This document shows, in pieces, positions 26,460 through 35,154 of a DNA stretch of 64,000 nt; position 1 is the stretch's first letter, and each line of letters starts with the position of its first letter. Position numbers and translations under genes: made by a program. The notes beneath the pieces are model-generated. The model was not told the DNA's origin and ran no database searches. It worked only from the letters and a program-made list of their open reading frames with translations. Source of the DNA: Rhodospirillales bacterium (GTDB lineage Bacteria; Pseudomonadota; Alphaproteobacteria; Micavibrionales; Micavibrionaceae). The DNA is taken from the NCBI GenBank assembly GCA_023898765.1, contig CP060238.1, positions 186,001 to 250,000 on the forward strand, in the 5' to 3' direction.

Positions 26460-27094
26460 GCTTTTTTTCCAGCCTGCCCGTCTTCTTCCTGTTCCTGCCT
26501 GATTTCGGGAACCCTCCGGACTTCCCGCCCTCCGCCCTGAACGGAAGAAATAGCATAGGCCATGCTATCCACGACCCTCGAACGAGCCACATGAAGAGCC
26601 TTGATAAACCGGTAAGGTTTACGGATAGCCGGTAAGCTGACATCGCCGATAAACCGGCAATCGAAATCAATCGCGCCGTATTTCAGAAAACGGCCCAACA
26701 GACCATGATGAATATGTTCTCCCTTGATCTCTTCCAGTTCGATTTCTTCAACTTCAACAAAAATCAAACCGGTCTTGTATATAACCCGCCGGGAGGTCAG
26801 CGCGACTTCCGTCGCCAATGTCTTAATGAAATATACCAGGAAAATATAAAGACCGGCGCCCGCAAACAGCCATTTGATCCCCGTATGCTGCGCATCAAAC
26901 CCGAAACCGTCCAGCGCCCAACGATAAAATGGAACCCTGTTTCCAAAATAAGCCCAGAGATATTGATCTATAAGCACCCCGACGACAGCCAGTCCTGTAA
27001 ACCAAAGCAATCCCTGAAGCGTATAAATCCAGTGAAGGCGCGAGACACCGATCAACCGTTCATCCAGACCGATAATTTTATGAACGTAAGACAT
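26456..27094 (-). CDS. Bacterial PH domain membrane protein
   Basis: A 212-residue protein with two N-terminal membrane segments (about residues 24-46 and 72-92) followed by a bacterial PH (bPH2-type) domain. Typical features are TEVALTSRRVIYKTGLIFVEVEEIELEEIKGEHI and DFDCRFIGDVSLPAIRKPYRF. The tail is charged and disordered. Function is unknown; similar proteins sit in the inner membrane with the PH domain in the cytosol. First gene of a three-gene coupled operon with the FemAB-like and DUF3108 genes. Confidence 0.82.
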   Translation of the reverse strand: MSYVHKIIGLDERLIGVSRLHWIYTLQGLLWFTGLAVVGVLIDQYLWAYFGNRVPFYRWALDGFGFDAQHTGIKWLFAGAGLYIFLVYFIKTLATEVALTSRRVIYKTGLIFVEVEEIELEEIKGEHIHHGLLGRFLKYGAIDFDCRFIGDVSLPAIRKPYRFIKALHVARSRVVDSMAYAISSVQGGGREVRRVPEIRQEQEEDGQAGKKA

Positions 27095-27148
27095 AGACGC
27101 AATTTACACTTTATTTATGTGTAAATCCATCGGCAACTCGCGCATAAT

Positions 27149-27976
27149 GTGCCTGTGAAACAAATAAAGCGCCTTTGCAATATTTTTATGCAAGCCTTCA
27201 AACGCATGCTGGAGGAAGACGGTCTTATGGCCGCAGGACATATTGCCTTCACAGCCTTTTTATCCCTGTTTCCTTTTTTGATTTTTCTGGCGGCGCTGGC
27301 GGGGTTTCTGAGCGCGCCCGAAGACGGGCCGAAAATAATCGCGCTCATGTTCGAATTCATGCCGCAGGAAGTGGCCGCAGCGCTGGCCCCCGCCGTCAGC
27401 GAAGTCATCAGCGTCCGGCCCGGCAGTCTTTTAACATTCGGATTCGTCGGCACGCTCTGGGCCGCTTCCAGCGGCGTCGAGGCCCTGCGCATTGCGTTAA
27501 ACCGCGCTTACCGCGTTCAAAAAAAGCGGCCCCTCTGGAGACGGCGCCTTCAAAGCCTCCTCTTTGTGGCATTGGCCGCCTTTCTGATTTTCTTTATGTC
27601 GCTGATGGTTTTGTTCGGCCCCGCAATCTGGAATTTTGCCGCGCCGATTTTGCATTTCAGCCTTGTGCAGGAAATCGTTTTCAACCTGACGCGCTATGGC
27701 GCAGCCCTTCTGGTCCTGGTCGGCGCCCTGTTAATCCTCCACCGCTTTTTGCCCCATATACGCCAAAAAACGCTTTTACTTTTGCCCGGCGTGATATTTA
27801 CGGCGCTGATGTTCCTGCTGGGCGGCACCGCCTTTTCCGCCTATATCGCCAATTTCGGGAATTACAATGTCACTTACGGCTCTCTGGGCAGCATTGTCAT
27901 CGCGCTTATCTTCTTTTATCTCACGGCCATTTTGTTTATCTTTGGAGCCTATCTGAATGCAGCGCTTGGAAAGTAA
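27149..27976 (+). CDS. YihY/BrkB family inner-membrane protein
   Basis: A 275-residue polytopic protein with about six membrane helices and the family hallmarks GHIAFTAFLSLFPFLIFLAALAGF, LWAASSGVEALRIALNRAYRV, FLPHIR and the terminal YLTAILFIFGAYLNAAL. It was once misnamed RNase BN; it is now regarded as a transporter-like protein of unknown substrate. The start is a GTG at 27149, with another GTG 6 bases later. Divergent from the PH-domain gene; followed by the ion channel gene 12 bases downstream. Confidence 0.9.
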   Translation: MPVKQIKRLCNIFMQAFKRMLEEDGLMAAGHIAFTAFLSLFPFLIFLAALAGFLSAPEDGPKIIALMFEFMPQEVAAALAPAVSEVISVRPGSLLTFGFVGTLWAASSGVEALRIALNRAYRVQKKRPLWRRRLQSLLFVALAAFLIFFMSLMVLFGPAIWNFAAPILHFSLVQEIVFNLTRYGAALLVLVGALLILHRFLPHIRQKTLLLLPGVIFTALMFLLGGTAFSAYIANFGNYNVTYGSLGSIVIALIFFYLTAILFIFGAYLNAALGK

Positions 27977-27988
27977 AACAGAAAAAAC

Positions 27989-28432
27989 ATGATGCTTACC
28001 CATTTTATAGTCGGCACGTTCCTCATTGCCCTGACGGTTGTTATCCATGCCATCGCGCTGGATTACCTGATGCGTTTTCTTGAAAAAGCGGGTCCGAGTG
28101 TGTTCCAGCGATTCCGCCGCACATGGAAAATTCCCATGCTCATTATTGCCGTCCTTGGAAATTTTCTCGCCATCATATTCGAAATCTGGATATGGACCCT
28201 TTTCTATCTGGGCATGCATATTCTTCCCGACCTGGAAACGGCCTTGTATTTCTCAACACAGACCTTTACGACAGTCGGATATGGAGATATCCATCTCACA
28301 ACGGACTGGCGGCTGCTAAGCGCATTTCAGTCCGCCAACGGCTTTATTTTATTCGGATGGTCAACCGCTTTTATTTTTGAAATCATGTCCAAGCTTTATG
28401 AGCATGAAAAAATAAGCAAAACAGAAGATTAA
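27989..28432 (+). CDS. Two-TM potassium channel (Ion_trans_2)
   Basis: A 147-residue protein: an N-terminal membrane helix, a second helix about residues 48-70 (MLIIAVLGNFLAIIFEIWIWTLFYL), then the pore loop with the K+ selectivity filter TTVGYGD (about residues 91-97) and a final helix (FILFGWSTAFIFEIM). It lacks any C-terminal RCK or cyclic-nucleotide domain, so gating would be intrinsic. Probably a tetrameric K+ channel in the inner membrane. Confidence 0.88.
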   Translation: MMLTHFIVGTFLIALTVVIHAIALDYLMRFLEKAGPSVFQRFRRTWKIPMLIIAVLGNFLAIIFEIWIWTLFYLGMHILPDLETALYFSTQTFTTVGYGDIHLTTDWRLLSAFQSANGFILFGWSTAFIFEIMSKLYEHEKISKTED

Positions 28433-28476
28433 AAACACAAACAACAAACAAATTAAAAAAGACAGGAACAAAAAAC

Positions 28477-29676
28477 ATGCCGCAGCCGATTGCCAATCTT
28501 GGAAAGCTCCCCCCCTACCTGTTCGCCGAGCTGGACCGTAAAATCGCGCAGGCCAAGGCCAAGGGCGTGGACGTCATCTCTTTGGGAGTCGGCGACCCGG
28601 ACCTGCCAACGCCCGCGCCGATTGTCAAAGCCCTGCAAGAGGCTGTCGCAGACCCTTCCACACACAACTATTCTTCCTATACGGGAACGGACGAATTCCG
28701 CCGCGCCGCGGCAGACTGGATGCGGGAGCGCTTCGGCGTGGAGATTGATCCGTCTGACGAGGTTATCGCCCTGATCGGCTCCAAGGAAGGACTGGCCCAT
28801 TTAATCCTGACCTATATCGCAGAAGGGGATGTCACGCTGTACCCATCCCCCGCTTATCCCGTATACCGCAACTTCACGCTTTTATGCGGCGGCGAACCGG
28901 TCGCGGTGCCCCTGTTGCCGGAAAATGAATTCCTGCCGGATCTGGACGCCATCTCACCGGACGCAGCCAAACGGGCCAAGTTGCTGTTTTTGAACTACCC
29001 CAACAATCCGACAGGAGCCATCGCGCCGGAAAGCTTCATAAAAAAGGCCATCGAATTTTGCACCAGACACGACATTCTGCTCTGCCATGACAACGCCTAT
29101 TCGGAAATGACATTTGACGGCTACAAGGCCCCCAGCTTTTTGAGCGTACCGGGCGCGAAAGACGTATGTATCGAGATGTTTTCAACCAGTAAGATGTACA
29201 ATATGACCGGCTGGCGGATCGGTTTTGCCGCCGGAAACAAGGCCGCGTTAAAAGCGCTCGGCACCGTCAAGGACAATACGGACAGCAGCGCCTTCAAAGC
29301 CATCCAGCGCGCCGCAGCGGAAGGCTTCAAACATTCCGACGAACTCACGAAAGATTTGAACGATATTTACGGCCGCCGCCGGAAAATTTTTATCGAGGGG
29401 CTGAACAGGCTGGGCTGGGATTTTCATCCGCCGGCCGCCACTTTTTACCTGTGGATTCCGGTCCCGGCCTCCTTCACCAGCGAAGAGTTTGCCGCGCTTC
29501 TACTCGAAAAATGCGGTATCGTGGTCCCGCCCGGCAGCGCCTACGGCCCGGAAGGAGAAGGCTTTTTCCGCGTGGCCCTCACCGCGCCGGAAGAACGCCT
29601 GAAAGAAGCGCTGGCGCGTATGGAAAAGGCCGGAATCCGGTTTGACGACTCAGGAAACCTCGCAAAGACGGCGTAA
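28477..29676 (+). CDS. dapL: LL-diaminopimelate aminotransferase
   Basis: A 399-residue fold-type I PLP aminotransferase. It shows VISLGVGDPDLPTP, YTGTDEFRRAAADWM, EVIALIGSKEGLAHL, NYPNNPTGA and the PLP lysine in STSKMYNMTGWRIGFAAG. The GSKEG and YSEMTFDGY features fit the DapL group, which makes LL-diaminopimelate from tetrahydrodipicolinate in one step and bypasses the succinylase route. That matters for peptidoglycan and lysine. AGGA precedes the ATG. A more general class I aminotransferase cannot be fully excluded without a search. Confidence 0.85.
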   Translation: MPQPIANLGKLPPYLFAELDRKIAQAKAKGVDVISLGVGDPDLPTPAPIVKALQEAVADPSTHNYSSYTGTDEFRRAAADWMRERFGVEIDPSDEVIALIGSKEGLAHLILTYIAEGDVTLYPSPAYPVYRNFTLLCGGEPVAVPLLPENEFLPDLDAISPDAAKRAKLLFLNYPNNPTGAIAPESFIKKAIEFCTRHDILLCHDNAYSEMTFDGYKAPSFLSVPGAKDVCIEMFSTSKMYNMTGWRIGFAAGNKAALKALGTVKDNTDSSAFKAIQRAAAEGFKHSDELTKDLNDIYGRRRKIFIEGLNRLGWDFHPPAATFYLWIPVPASFTSEEFAALLLEKCGIVVPPGSAYGPEGEGFFRVALTAPEERLKEALARMEKAGIRFDDSGNLAKTA

Positions 29677-29695
29677 AAAATAATTTTTCATATTC

Positions 29696-29724
29696 TTGAA
29701 ATTTGATGCGTTTCCTGCTATAAC
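29696..29724 (+). promoter_or_regulatory. Promoter of the 29756 gene
   Basis: TTGAAA (29696-29701) and TATAAC (29719-29724) are separated by 17 bases, with a TG extension of the -10. Transcription would start about 25 bases before the ATG. Confidence 0.65.
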
Positions 29725-29755
29725 GCCTGAAATTTTATAATCGCAGGCTTTATTT

Positions 29756-30955
29756 ATGGATGTCAGAACAGATTACGGCGCCGCGAGCGCACCGCTTGAC
29801 TATACAAAGCTCTCCAGAAGTTCCATTCTAAAAGCATGGAACGAAGAACGACAGCTCCGTAATTTTTACAAGGACCCTTACGGAGACGGATCGGAACGCT
29901 GGTTCCTGCCGGAATTTGCGCTGGATTGCCTGCGGCTCTTTAAACCTGAAACAGGGAAAAATGTCCCCAAAGAGTGGTCGAAAAGAAAAGACGGCATCAC
30001 GGAAAATATCCTGCACGAACTGGACCCCCTGCTCATGATGAAGGGCCTGTTTCAGGCCGGCTATCTTCCCCCGAAAGTAACCCGCCAGATACAAATAGCA
30101 GACGGAAGACGGTCCGGCGTAGACGAGGCCATGCAGTCCATAGAGCTTCTGTTTGCCGAAGAAACCATTCACGACCTGGATGAAGATTTTCCCCACGCCT
30201 CGAAAGAATCGATTTTAAACTATCTTCGCGAATGCATTTCCACGTGCGCAAAGATCAAAGACGCCGACAAAAAACGCTATTACGCCATGCTGGAGCCTCT
30301 GGGGCGGGGGCTGGACGCCATCACGCTTGGCAGGAAGATTTTTGCACCGGACGGGCGCACCGTCATAACCGAAAAGACGCATCAGGAAGATCCCCATTTA
30401 TGTTTTAACGCCCTGGAAGAACTGTGGTTTGGCGTGGGCGCAAAGGGGCTGGATAAGCTCGGCGGAACGATCACCAGATTTTCCCTCGCGCCGACAAAAT
30501 TCACCATCGAGGGGCACATCAATTATTGCAATGACATCCGCCGCCTTTTCATGAGCCGGCAGACACTGGAGCTTTCCGCAAAACAGTTTCCGCAAATGGC
30601 GGAGTTTTTTGAAATCGTGAATGCAAACTTGAAAGTCGCTTATATGTGCATGGACGCCATTGTTCAAAATCACCCGGACAATCCAAGAAAACCAAAACAG
30701 GAATTTTTCAGGCCCGAAACGGCGCGCATAGATTTGTGCCTTTTGCTTCCCACGGTCTTTAAAGGCGCGGAATTTTATAAAGATGTGCTGCCGCTGAGGG
30801 AAATGCTCGTCCGGCTGGATTCGGAAAGAAGCAGGCACCCTTCCCTGAACAATCTTGTCGAACAAATGCACTATCAAATCGGCCCCTATCTGGAACGCCT
30901 TGGCCGGCCCATCCGGCGCTCTTCCCGGCCCGTTATCGAACGGCTGCCACGCTAG
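29756..30955 (+). CDS. Hypothetical cytosolic protein
   Basis: A 399-residue, mainly helical, charged protein without signal peptide or membrane segments. I recognise no domain. Notable pieces are a Trp/Tyr-rich N-terminus (WNEERQLRNFYKDPYGDG), an acidic middle (LFAEETIHDLDEDFP, about residues 136-150) and a basic C-terminus (RPIRRSSRPVIERLPR). It has its own promoter. Composition is like that of the neighbouring core genes, which favours a vertically inherited lineage-specific gene. A dispersed repeat copy lies just after its stop. Confidence 0.7.
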   Translation: MDVRTDYGAASAPLDYTKLSRSSILKAWNEERQLRNFYKDPYGDGSERWFLPEFALDCLRLFKPETGKNVPKEWSKRKDGITENILHELDPLLMMKGLFQAGYLPPKVTRQIQIADGRRSGVDEAMQSIELLFAEETIHDLDEDFPHASKESILNYLRECISTCAKIKDADKKRYYAMLEPLGRGLDAITLGRKIFAPDGRTVITEKTHQEDPHLCFNALEELWFGVGAKGLDKLGGTITRFSLAPTKFTIEGHINYCNDIRRLFMSRQTLELSAKQFPQMAEFFEIVNANLKVAYMCMDAIVQNHPDNPRKPKQEFFRPETARIDLCLLLPTVFKGAEFYKDVLPLREMLVRLDSERSRHPSLNNLVEQMHYQIGPYLERLGRPIRRSSRPVIERLPR

Positions 30956-30983
30956 AGCATTCTGCGTTCAGGTCGAGTCACGA

Positions 30984-31060
30984 CCCGTTTTGTCATCCTG
31001 AGCCGAAGGCGAAGGATCCCAAACTTTTCCGGAGATTCTTCGCTGCGCTCGGAAATGACA
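30984..31060. repeat. Dispersed intergenic repeat, copy 2
   Basis: Near-identical to 4496-4572: both begin CCCGTTTTGTCATCCTGAGC and end TTCGCTGCGCTCGGAAATGA, differing in the 8-10 bases at the centre. Same orientation on the plus strand. Confidence 0.75.
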
Positions 31061-31230
31061 GGATGGAACCAACCTAAACGATGAACGCGCTAAAACATTT
31101 CAGGCAAAAAACAGGGTTACGAAAACTCTGCCGCATTCTCACCATAACATATCTTGAAAAAATCATGTTTTTTTCAAACTCCTGTAACAATTCATCCGTA
31201 TCTTTCGAATGTGGAACGAAGGATATCGAG

Positions 31231-31467
31231 ATGAAAAGCGCAGACAACAGTTTTGATAAATACATTCCCGATCTTCAGCGCACAGGCGCGAAGCTCTGCG
31301 GGTCCGGCATCTGCGCACAACGTCTCGTGTCCAGCACACTGGATATCGCACAAAAGAAGCGCTGGAAAAAAAGCAAGGACCTGCCGACAGATGCGTGGCT
31401 CACCATGCTCATGATGCAGCAGTATTTTTCCCGTGCGGAAGAAAGCAAGAACAGACTCCTGCACTAG
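31231..31467 (+). CDS. Small hypothetical protein
   Basis: About 78 residues from the ATG at 31231, chosen because AAGGA lies 9 bases upstream; the open frame reaches back to 31081 without a good site. The protein is basic and probably helical (STLDIAQKKRWKKSKDLPTDAWLTMLMMQQYFSRAEESK), with two cysteines close together. No family recognised. A strong terminator follows. Confidence 0.55.
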   Translation: MKSADNSFDKYIPDLQRTGAKLCGSGICAQRLVSSTLDIAQKKRWKKSKDLPTDAWLTMLMMQQYFSRAEESKNRLLH

Positions 31468-31490
31468 GTTACCCTCCCAAGACCCCGACT

Positions 31491-31530
31491 ATCCCTGTAT
31501 GGACCCCAAATCCATACAGGGATTTTTTTT
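31491..31530 (+). terminator. Strong rho-independent terminator
   Basis: ATCCCTGTATGGA (31491-31503) pairs perfectly with TCCATACAGGGAT (31511-31523) around a 7-base loop and is followed by TTTTTTT. It ends the small gene at 31231. The convergent truA stop lies inside the T-run. Confidence 0.93.
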
Positions 31531-32285
31531 CAGGAAGACCCGTAGTCAATTCTCATAAGGTAAAGCCCCTCTGCGGGCGCCGTCGGGCCGCCCTTGGTCC
31601 GGTCGCACGCATCCAGAGCCGCTTTGACATCCTCTTTTGTCCATTTCCCCTCGCCCACCAAAGACAGGGTGCCCGCCATATTGCGCACCTGATGATGCAG
31701 GAAAGACCGCCCCTGCGCATGAATGAGAATTTCCTCGCCATTGGCTTCAACCTCCAGCGCATCGAGCGTCCTTATCGGAGATTTCGCCTGGCAATTTGAA
31801 TCCCGGAAACTGGTGAAATCATGCTCCCCGACCAGAACCTGCGCGGCCGCCTGCATCGCCGCCACGTCCAGCTCCGTTTTCACATGCCAGGCCCGGCCCT
31901 GATCCAGCGCGATCGGCATGCGGCGGTTTATGATCCGGTAGGTATAGAATTTGCGCACGGCATGAAAACGCGCGTGAAATTCGCTATCTACCTCTTCGGC
32001 CTTTAAAATCGAAATCGGGACGGGAATCAGGTGGGCGTTTATCGCCTTGGCCAGCCGGAACCCGTCCATCGGCCTGTCCCCGTAGTCCAGATCGAAATGA
32101 GCCACCTGCCCGCGCGCATGGACGCCCGCATCCGTGCGGCCCGCGCCGTAAATCTGAATATCCTGCTGACAGAACTTACAGATGGCGTCCTCGATACTTC
32201 CCTGTATCGTGCGCATATTTTCCTGTACCTGCCACCCGCAATAATCCCGCCCGTCATACTCAATCGTCATTTTCCAGCGGGTCAT
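31530..32285 (-). CDS. truA: tRNA pseudouridine synthase A
   Basis: About 251 residues from the ATG at 32285 (MTRWKMTIEYDGRDYCGWQ), which overlaps the fmt stop as ATGA; the frame open to 32507 lies inside fmt. The catalytic Asp is in GAGRTDAGVHARGQVAHFD. FLHHQVRNMAGTLSLVGEGKW near the C-terminus is the second family signature. It modifies U38-40 in tRNA anticodon arms. It is the last gene of the rmuC-def-fmt-truA run. Confidence 0.96.
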   Translation of the reverse strand: MTRWKMTIEYDGRDYCGWQVQENMRTIQGSIEDAICKFCQQDIQIYGAGRTDAGVHARGQVAHFDLDYGDRPMDGFRLAKAINAHLIPVPISILKAEEVDSEFHARFHAVRKFYTYRIINRRMPIALDQGRAWHVKTELDVAAMQAAAQVLVGEHDFTSFRDSNCQAKSPIRTLDALEVEANGEEILIHAQGRSFLHHQVRNMAGTLSLVGEGKWTKEDVKAALDACDRTKGGPTAPAEGLYLMRIDYGSS

Positions 32286-33232
32286 TGAAGCCGGTCCCCA
32301 ACCTTTAAATACCCGCCATTCAGCGCAGAGACGGCGTCCATCGCTTTTTTGTTTTCCGGCTGCACGGTTGACAATCGGAGCGTCGTTTTCTCGCCGCAAG
32401 CAATCAATCCGCCGTCCAAAATCGTGCCGGGCTTTTTGTCCGTTTTTTCGTCCGTCAAGCCCGCTTCCAGAATTTTTAAACGCGCCCCGCCCGCCGCCAG
32501 ACACCACGTTCCCGGCCAGGGATTGAGCGCACGGATCCGGCAGTCAATTTCTTCCGCCGGACATGTCCAGTCAACCCGTCCTTCTTCCTTTTCGAGCCTG
32601 TGAGCGTAGGTCACGCCTTCATTCGGCTGCACGGTCAGATCCACCCCCTTTTTATCTGCCAGATCGTCCAGCACATCCTCAATCATCGCCGAGCCGATCG
32701 CCGAAAGCTCGTCATGCAGACTTGCCGCGGTCGTTTGCGCCCGGATGGGAACCCTGCGAACGCGGATCATCGGGCCGGTATCCAGCCCCTGATCCATCTG
32801 CATGATCGTCACGCCGGTCTGCGTGTCTCCCGCCAGAATGGCCCGCTGGATAGGGGCCGCGCCCCGCCAGCGCGGCAGGATGGAGGCGTGGATATTCAAA
32901 CATCCGTATCTGGGAGCCTCCAGAATATCTTTCGGCAGAATAAGGCCGTAAGCCGCGACAATGGCGACATCCAGATTAAGCGCTTTAAAGGCCTGAATAT
33001 CCGTTTGATGTTTAAAGTTCCGGGGCGTAAGGACCCTGATGCCATGCTCCTGCGCGCATTCATGGACAGGCGAAAGCTGCACCTGCTGCCCGCGGCCTTT
33101 GGGACGGGGCGGCTGCGTGTAAACGCACACCACGTCATAGCGCGGATTATCAATCAGGTTTTGCAGGGCCGGCACGGCAAAATCCGGCGTGCCCATAAAA
33201 GCGATGCGTAAGGATCTGGAATCTCTGTTCAT
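32282..33232 (-). CDS. fmt: Methionyl-tRNA formyltransferase
   Basis: A 316-residue protein with N-terminal FMGTPDFAVPALQNLI, the formyltetrahydrofolate-binding and catalytic region (LNIHASILPRWRGAAPIQRAILAGDTQTGVTIMQMDQGLDTGPM) and a C-terminal OB-like domain binding tRNA. It formylates initiator Met-tRNA. It sits 10 bases after def, the enzyme that removes the formyl group, and overlaps truA. Confidence 0.97.
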   Translation of the reverse strand: MNRDSRSLRIAFMGTPDFAVPALQNLIDNPRYDVVCVYTQPPRPKGRGQQVQLSPVHECAQEHGIRVLTPRNFKHQTDIQAFKALNLDVAIVAAYGLILPKDILEAPRYGCLNIHASILPRWRGAAPIQRAILAGDTQTGVTIMQMDQGLDTGPMIRVRRVPIRAQTTAASLHDELSAIGSAMIEDVLDDLADKKGVDLTVQPNEGVTYAHRLEKEEGRVDWTCPAEEIDCRIRALNPWPGTWCLAAGGARLKILEAGLTDEKTDKKPGTILDGGLIACGEKTTLRLSTVQPENKKAMDAVSALNGGYLKVGDRLQ

Positions 33233-33242
33233 GCCGCCCTGT

Positions 33243-33851
33243 TTACAAGGCTATTTGATCTTTTTGAAGTTTTTTCAGCTTTTTCAGGATCATATTTCGT
33301 TTCAGGTTGGAAATATGGTCCACAAAAAGCACCCCGTCCAGATGGTCTATTTCATGCTGCAAACAGTGGGAAAGAAGCCCTTCGGCCTCCAGAACCTGCT
33401 CTTTCCCATCATAATCAAGATATTTGACCTTGATATGGGCGCTGCGCACCACATCCGCGTAATGGCCGGGCACAGACAGGCAGCCTTCCGGAAAAACCGA
33501 ATTCTGCGCGGACCTTTCGATAATTTCCGGATTGGCCATTTTAATCAGGTGAGAAGGCGCCTCTTTTTCCTCTTCCTCCCTCTGGCCCGTCTTGTACGTC
33601 GACACAACACGGATAATACCGTCTTCCTCTTCCTCGCCGTAATGCCACGTATCGGGATTGACATCCACGACCAAGACCCGGTTGAGAATATCAACCTGAT
33701 TGGCCGCCAGCCCGATACCCTTATCCGCATACATGGTTGCCGCCATTTTATCCATTTGCGCCCGGATCTGATCGTCCACAGCCTCCACAGGCTGCGACTT
33801 TGTCTTCAAAGACGGATGGGGAACGGAAACAACTTCGTAAATATCAACCAT
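33243..33851 (-). CDS. def: Peptide deformylase with an acidic insertion
   Basis: About 202 residues from the ATG at 33851; this start overlaps the rmuC stop by 8 bases. The three motifs are all present: GIGLAANQ, EGCLSVPG (metal-binding Cys) and HEIDHLDG (two metal His and catalytic Glu). Between the first and second motifs is an enlarged loop with two glutamate runs (HYGEEEEDG and GQREEEEKEA), longer than in E. coli Def. It removes formyl groups from nascent proteins at the ribosome. Confidence 0.95.
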   Translation of the reverse strand: MVDIYEVVSVPHPSLKTKSQPVEAVDDQIRAQMDKMAATMYADKGIGLAANQVDILNRVLVVDVNPDTWHYGEEEEDGIIRVVSTYKTGQREEEEKEAPSHLIKMANPEIIERSAQNSVFPEGCLSVPGHYADVVRSAHIKVKYLDYDGKEQVLEAEGLLSHCLQHEIDHLDGVLFVDHISNLKRNMILKKLKKLQKDQIAL

Positions 33852-35115
33852 ATTTTTCTTCCTGTCTTTCCTCTTCGGCCCCGGAAAGGTCTTTGGCCGA
33901 CAAGGTTTTAACGGCGGATTCCAAAGGCGCGATCTGCACAATATCTTTTGTATCCGATGCCGCTTTCATATCCTTGAATTTCCGCGCGCTGACCAGAACG
34001 CGCGATTCCAGCGAGGACAGCGCCTTGTTATAAGCCCCCATCGCCGATTCCATGCCCTTGCCGACCTTTTCCATGTGGCCGGAGAAAACGGCAATCCGGT
34101 CATAAAGCTCCGCCCCAAGCTCCGCAATATTCCTGGCATTTTTGGCCATTTTTACCTGCCGCCAGCTCAAACCCACAACACGCAGCAGCGACAGCATCAG
34201 AGTCGGAGAGGCAATCACCACCTGATTCTCGGCCGCAAAATCCACCAGCGAAGGATCGGCTCGCAGCGCGGCGCTAAAAGCCTGTTCGGACGGCAGAAAG
34301 AGGACGACAAAATCGGGACTGCCGTCAAGCTGCTCCCAATAGCCTTTCGCCCCCAACTGCCTTACGTGGCTGCGCACCTGCCCCGCCAGACGCTGTTCCA
34401 CGGCGGCCGCTTCCTCGCTCGTTAAATCCATATCCATTTTATCGACAAATTCATTGATCGGCGTTTTGGCGTCGACAACAATGTTAAACCCGTCTTGTAA
34501 ATGAATAATCACATCCGGGCGCCGCCCGTCGGAAAGCCGCGTTTGCGTATCGTAATGCTGTCCCTTGATCAGGCTTGCTTTTTCAAGCAATCCTTCCAGA
34601 ACGAATTCCCCCCACTTGCCCTGCGCCGCAGGATTTCTGAGCGCGCCGGTCAGCCTGGCGGTTTCGGCCCGCAGGCGCGTTTGATCCTCCGCCATGATTT
34701 TGAGATGCTCGCGCAGTTCCGAATAGGCACCCACACGCTCTTTTTCAAGACCGTGCAATTTATCCTGCATCTGCTCCAGCGTTTTACTCACCGGCAAGAC
34801 AAGGTCGGAAATCGCTTTTTGCCTTTTATCGAAATCATGGACGCTGTGCAGATGCGTCTGCGCCATTTTTTCCTGCGCCAGAGTCAGAAAATCCGCCGCA
34901 TTGGATTTCAGCGTTTCCTGCGCCAGCGCCTTGAAGTTATTTTCCATGCCCGCGCGCTCGGCCTCTATACGGGCCTCCAGCGCCGCCTTGTGCCTTGCCA
35001 GCGAAAAAACCCAGCCGGCAAAGAGCAAAGCCGCCAGCAAAAACCCGGCCACGGCCCCCATCCCCAAAGAAAGCGGGTCCAATATTAAATCCGGTGATAT
35101 AATTTCGTTTTCCAT
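33844..35115 (-). CDS. rmuC: DNA recombination protein RmuC
   Basis: A 423-residue protein: an N-terminal membrane anchor (about residues 16-36), a long coiled coil (about 40-150), then the RmuC nuclease-like domain with GKWGEFVLEGLLEKASLIKG, DVIIHLQDGFNIVVDAKTPINEF and the C-terminal VIASPTLMLSLLRVVGLSWRQ. RmuC limits inversion at short inverted repeats in E. coli. It is the first gene of the rmuC-def-fmt-truA run and diverges from the 35155 gene. Confidence 0.94.
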   Translation of the reverse strand: MENEIISPDLILDPLSLGMGAVAGFLLAALLFAGWVFSLARHKAALEARIEAERAGMENNFKALAQETLKSNAADFLTLAQEKMAQTHLHSVHDFDKRQKAISDLVLPVSKTLEQMQDKLHGLEKERVGAYSELREHLKIMAEDQTRLRAETARLTGALRNPAAQGKWGEFVLEGLLEKASLIKGQHYDTQTRLSDGRRPDVIIHLQDGFNIVVDAKTPINEFVDKMDMDLTSEEAAAVEQRLAGQVRSHVRQLGAKGYWEQLDGSPDFVVLFLPSEQAFSAALRADPSLVDFAAENQVVIASPTLMLSLLRVVGLSWRQVKMAKNARNIAELGAELYDRIAVFSGHMEKVGKGMESAMGAYNKALSSLESRVLVSARKFKDMKAASDTKDIVQIAPLESAVKTLSAKDLSGAEEERQEEKYG

Positions 35116-35123
35116 GCTATAAT
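35115..35123 (+). promoter_or_regulatory. Extended -10 promoter
   Basis: TGC-TATAAT (35115-35123) is a perfect extended -10 and needs little -35 contact. Transcription would start near 35130, before the AGGAAGGA ribosome-binding site (35139 on) of the 35155 gene. Confidence 0.6.
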
Positions 35124-35154
35124 GAAGGTCGCATATTCAGGAAGGAAAGTTCAA

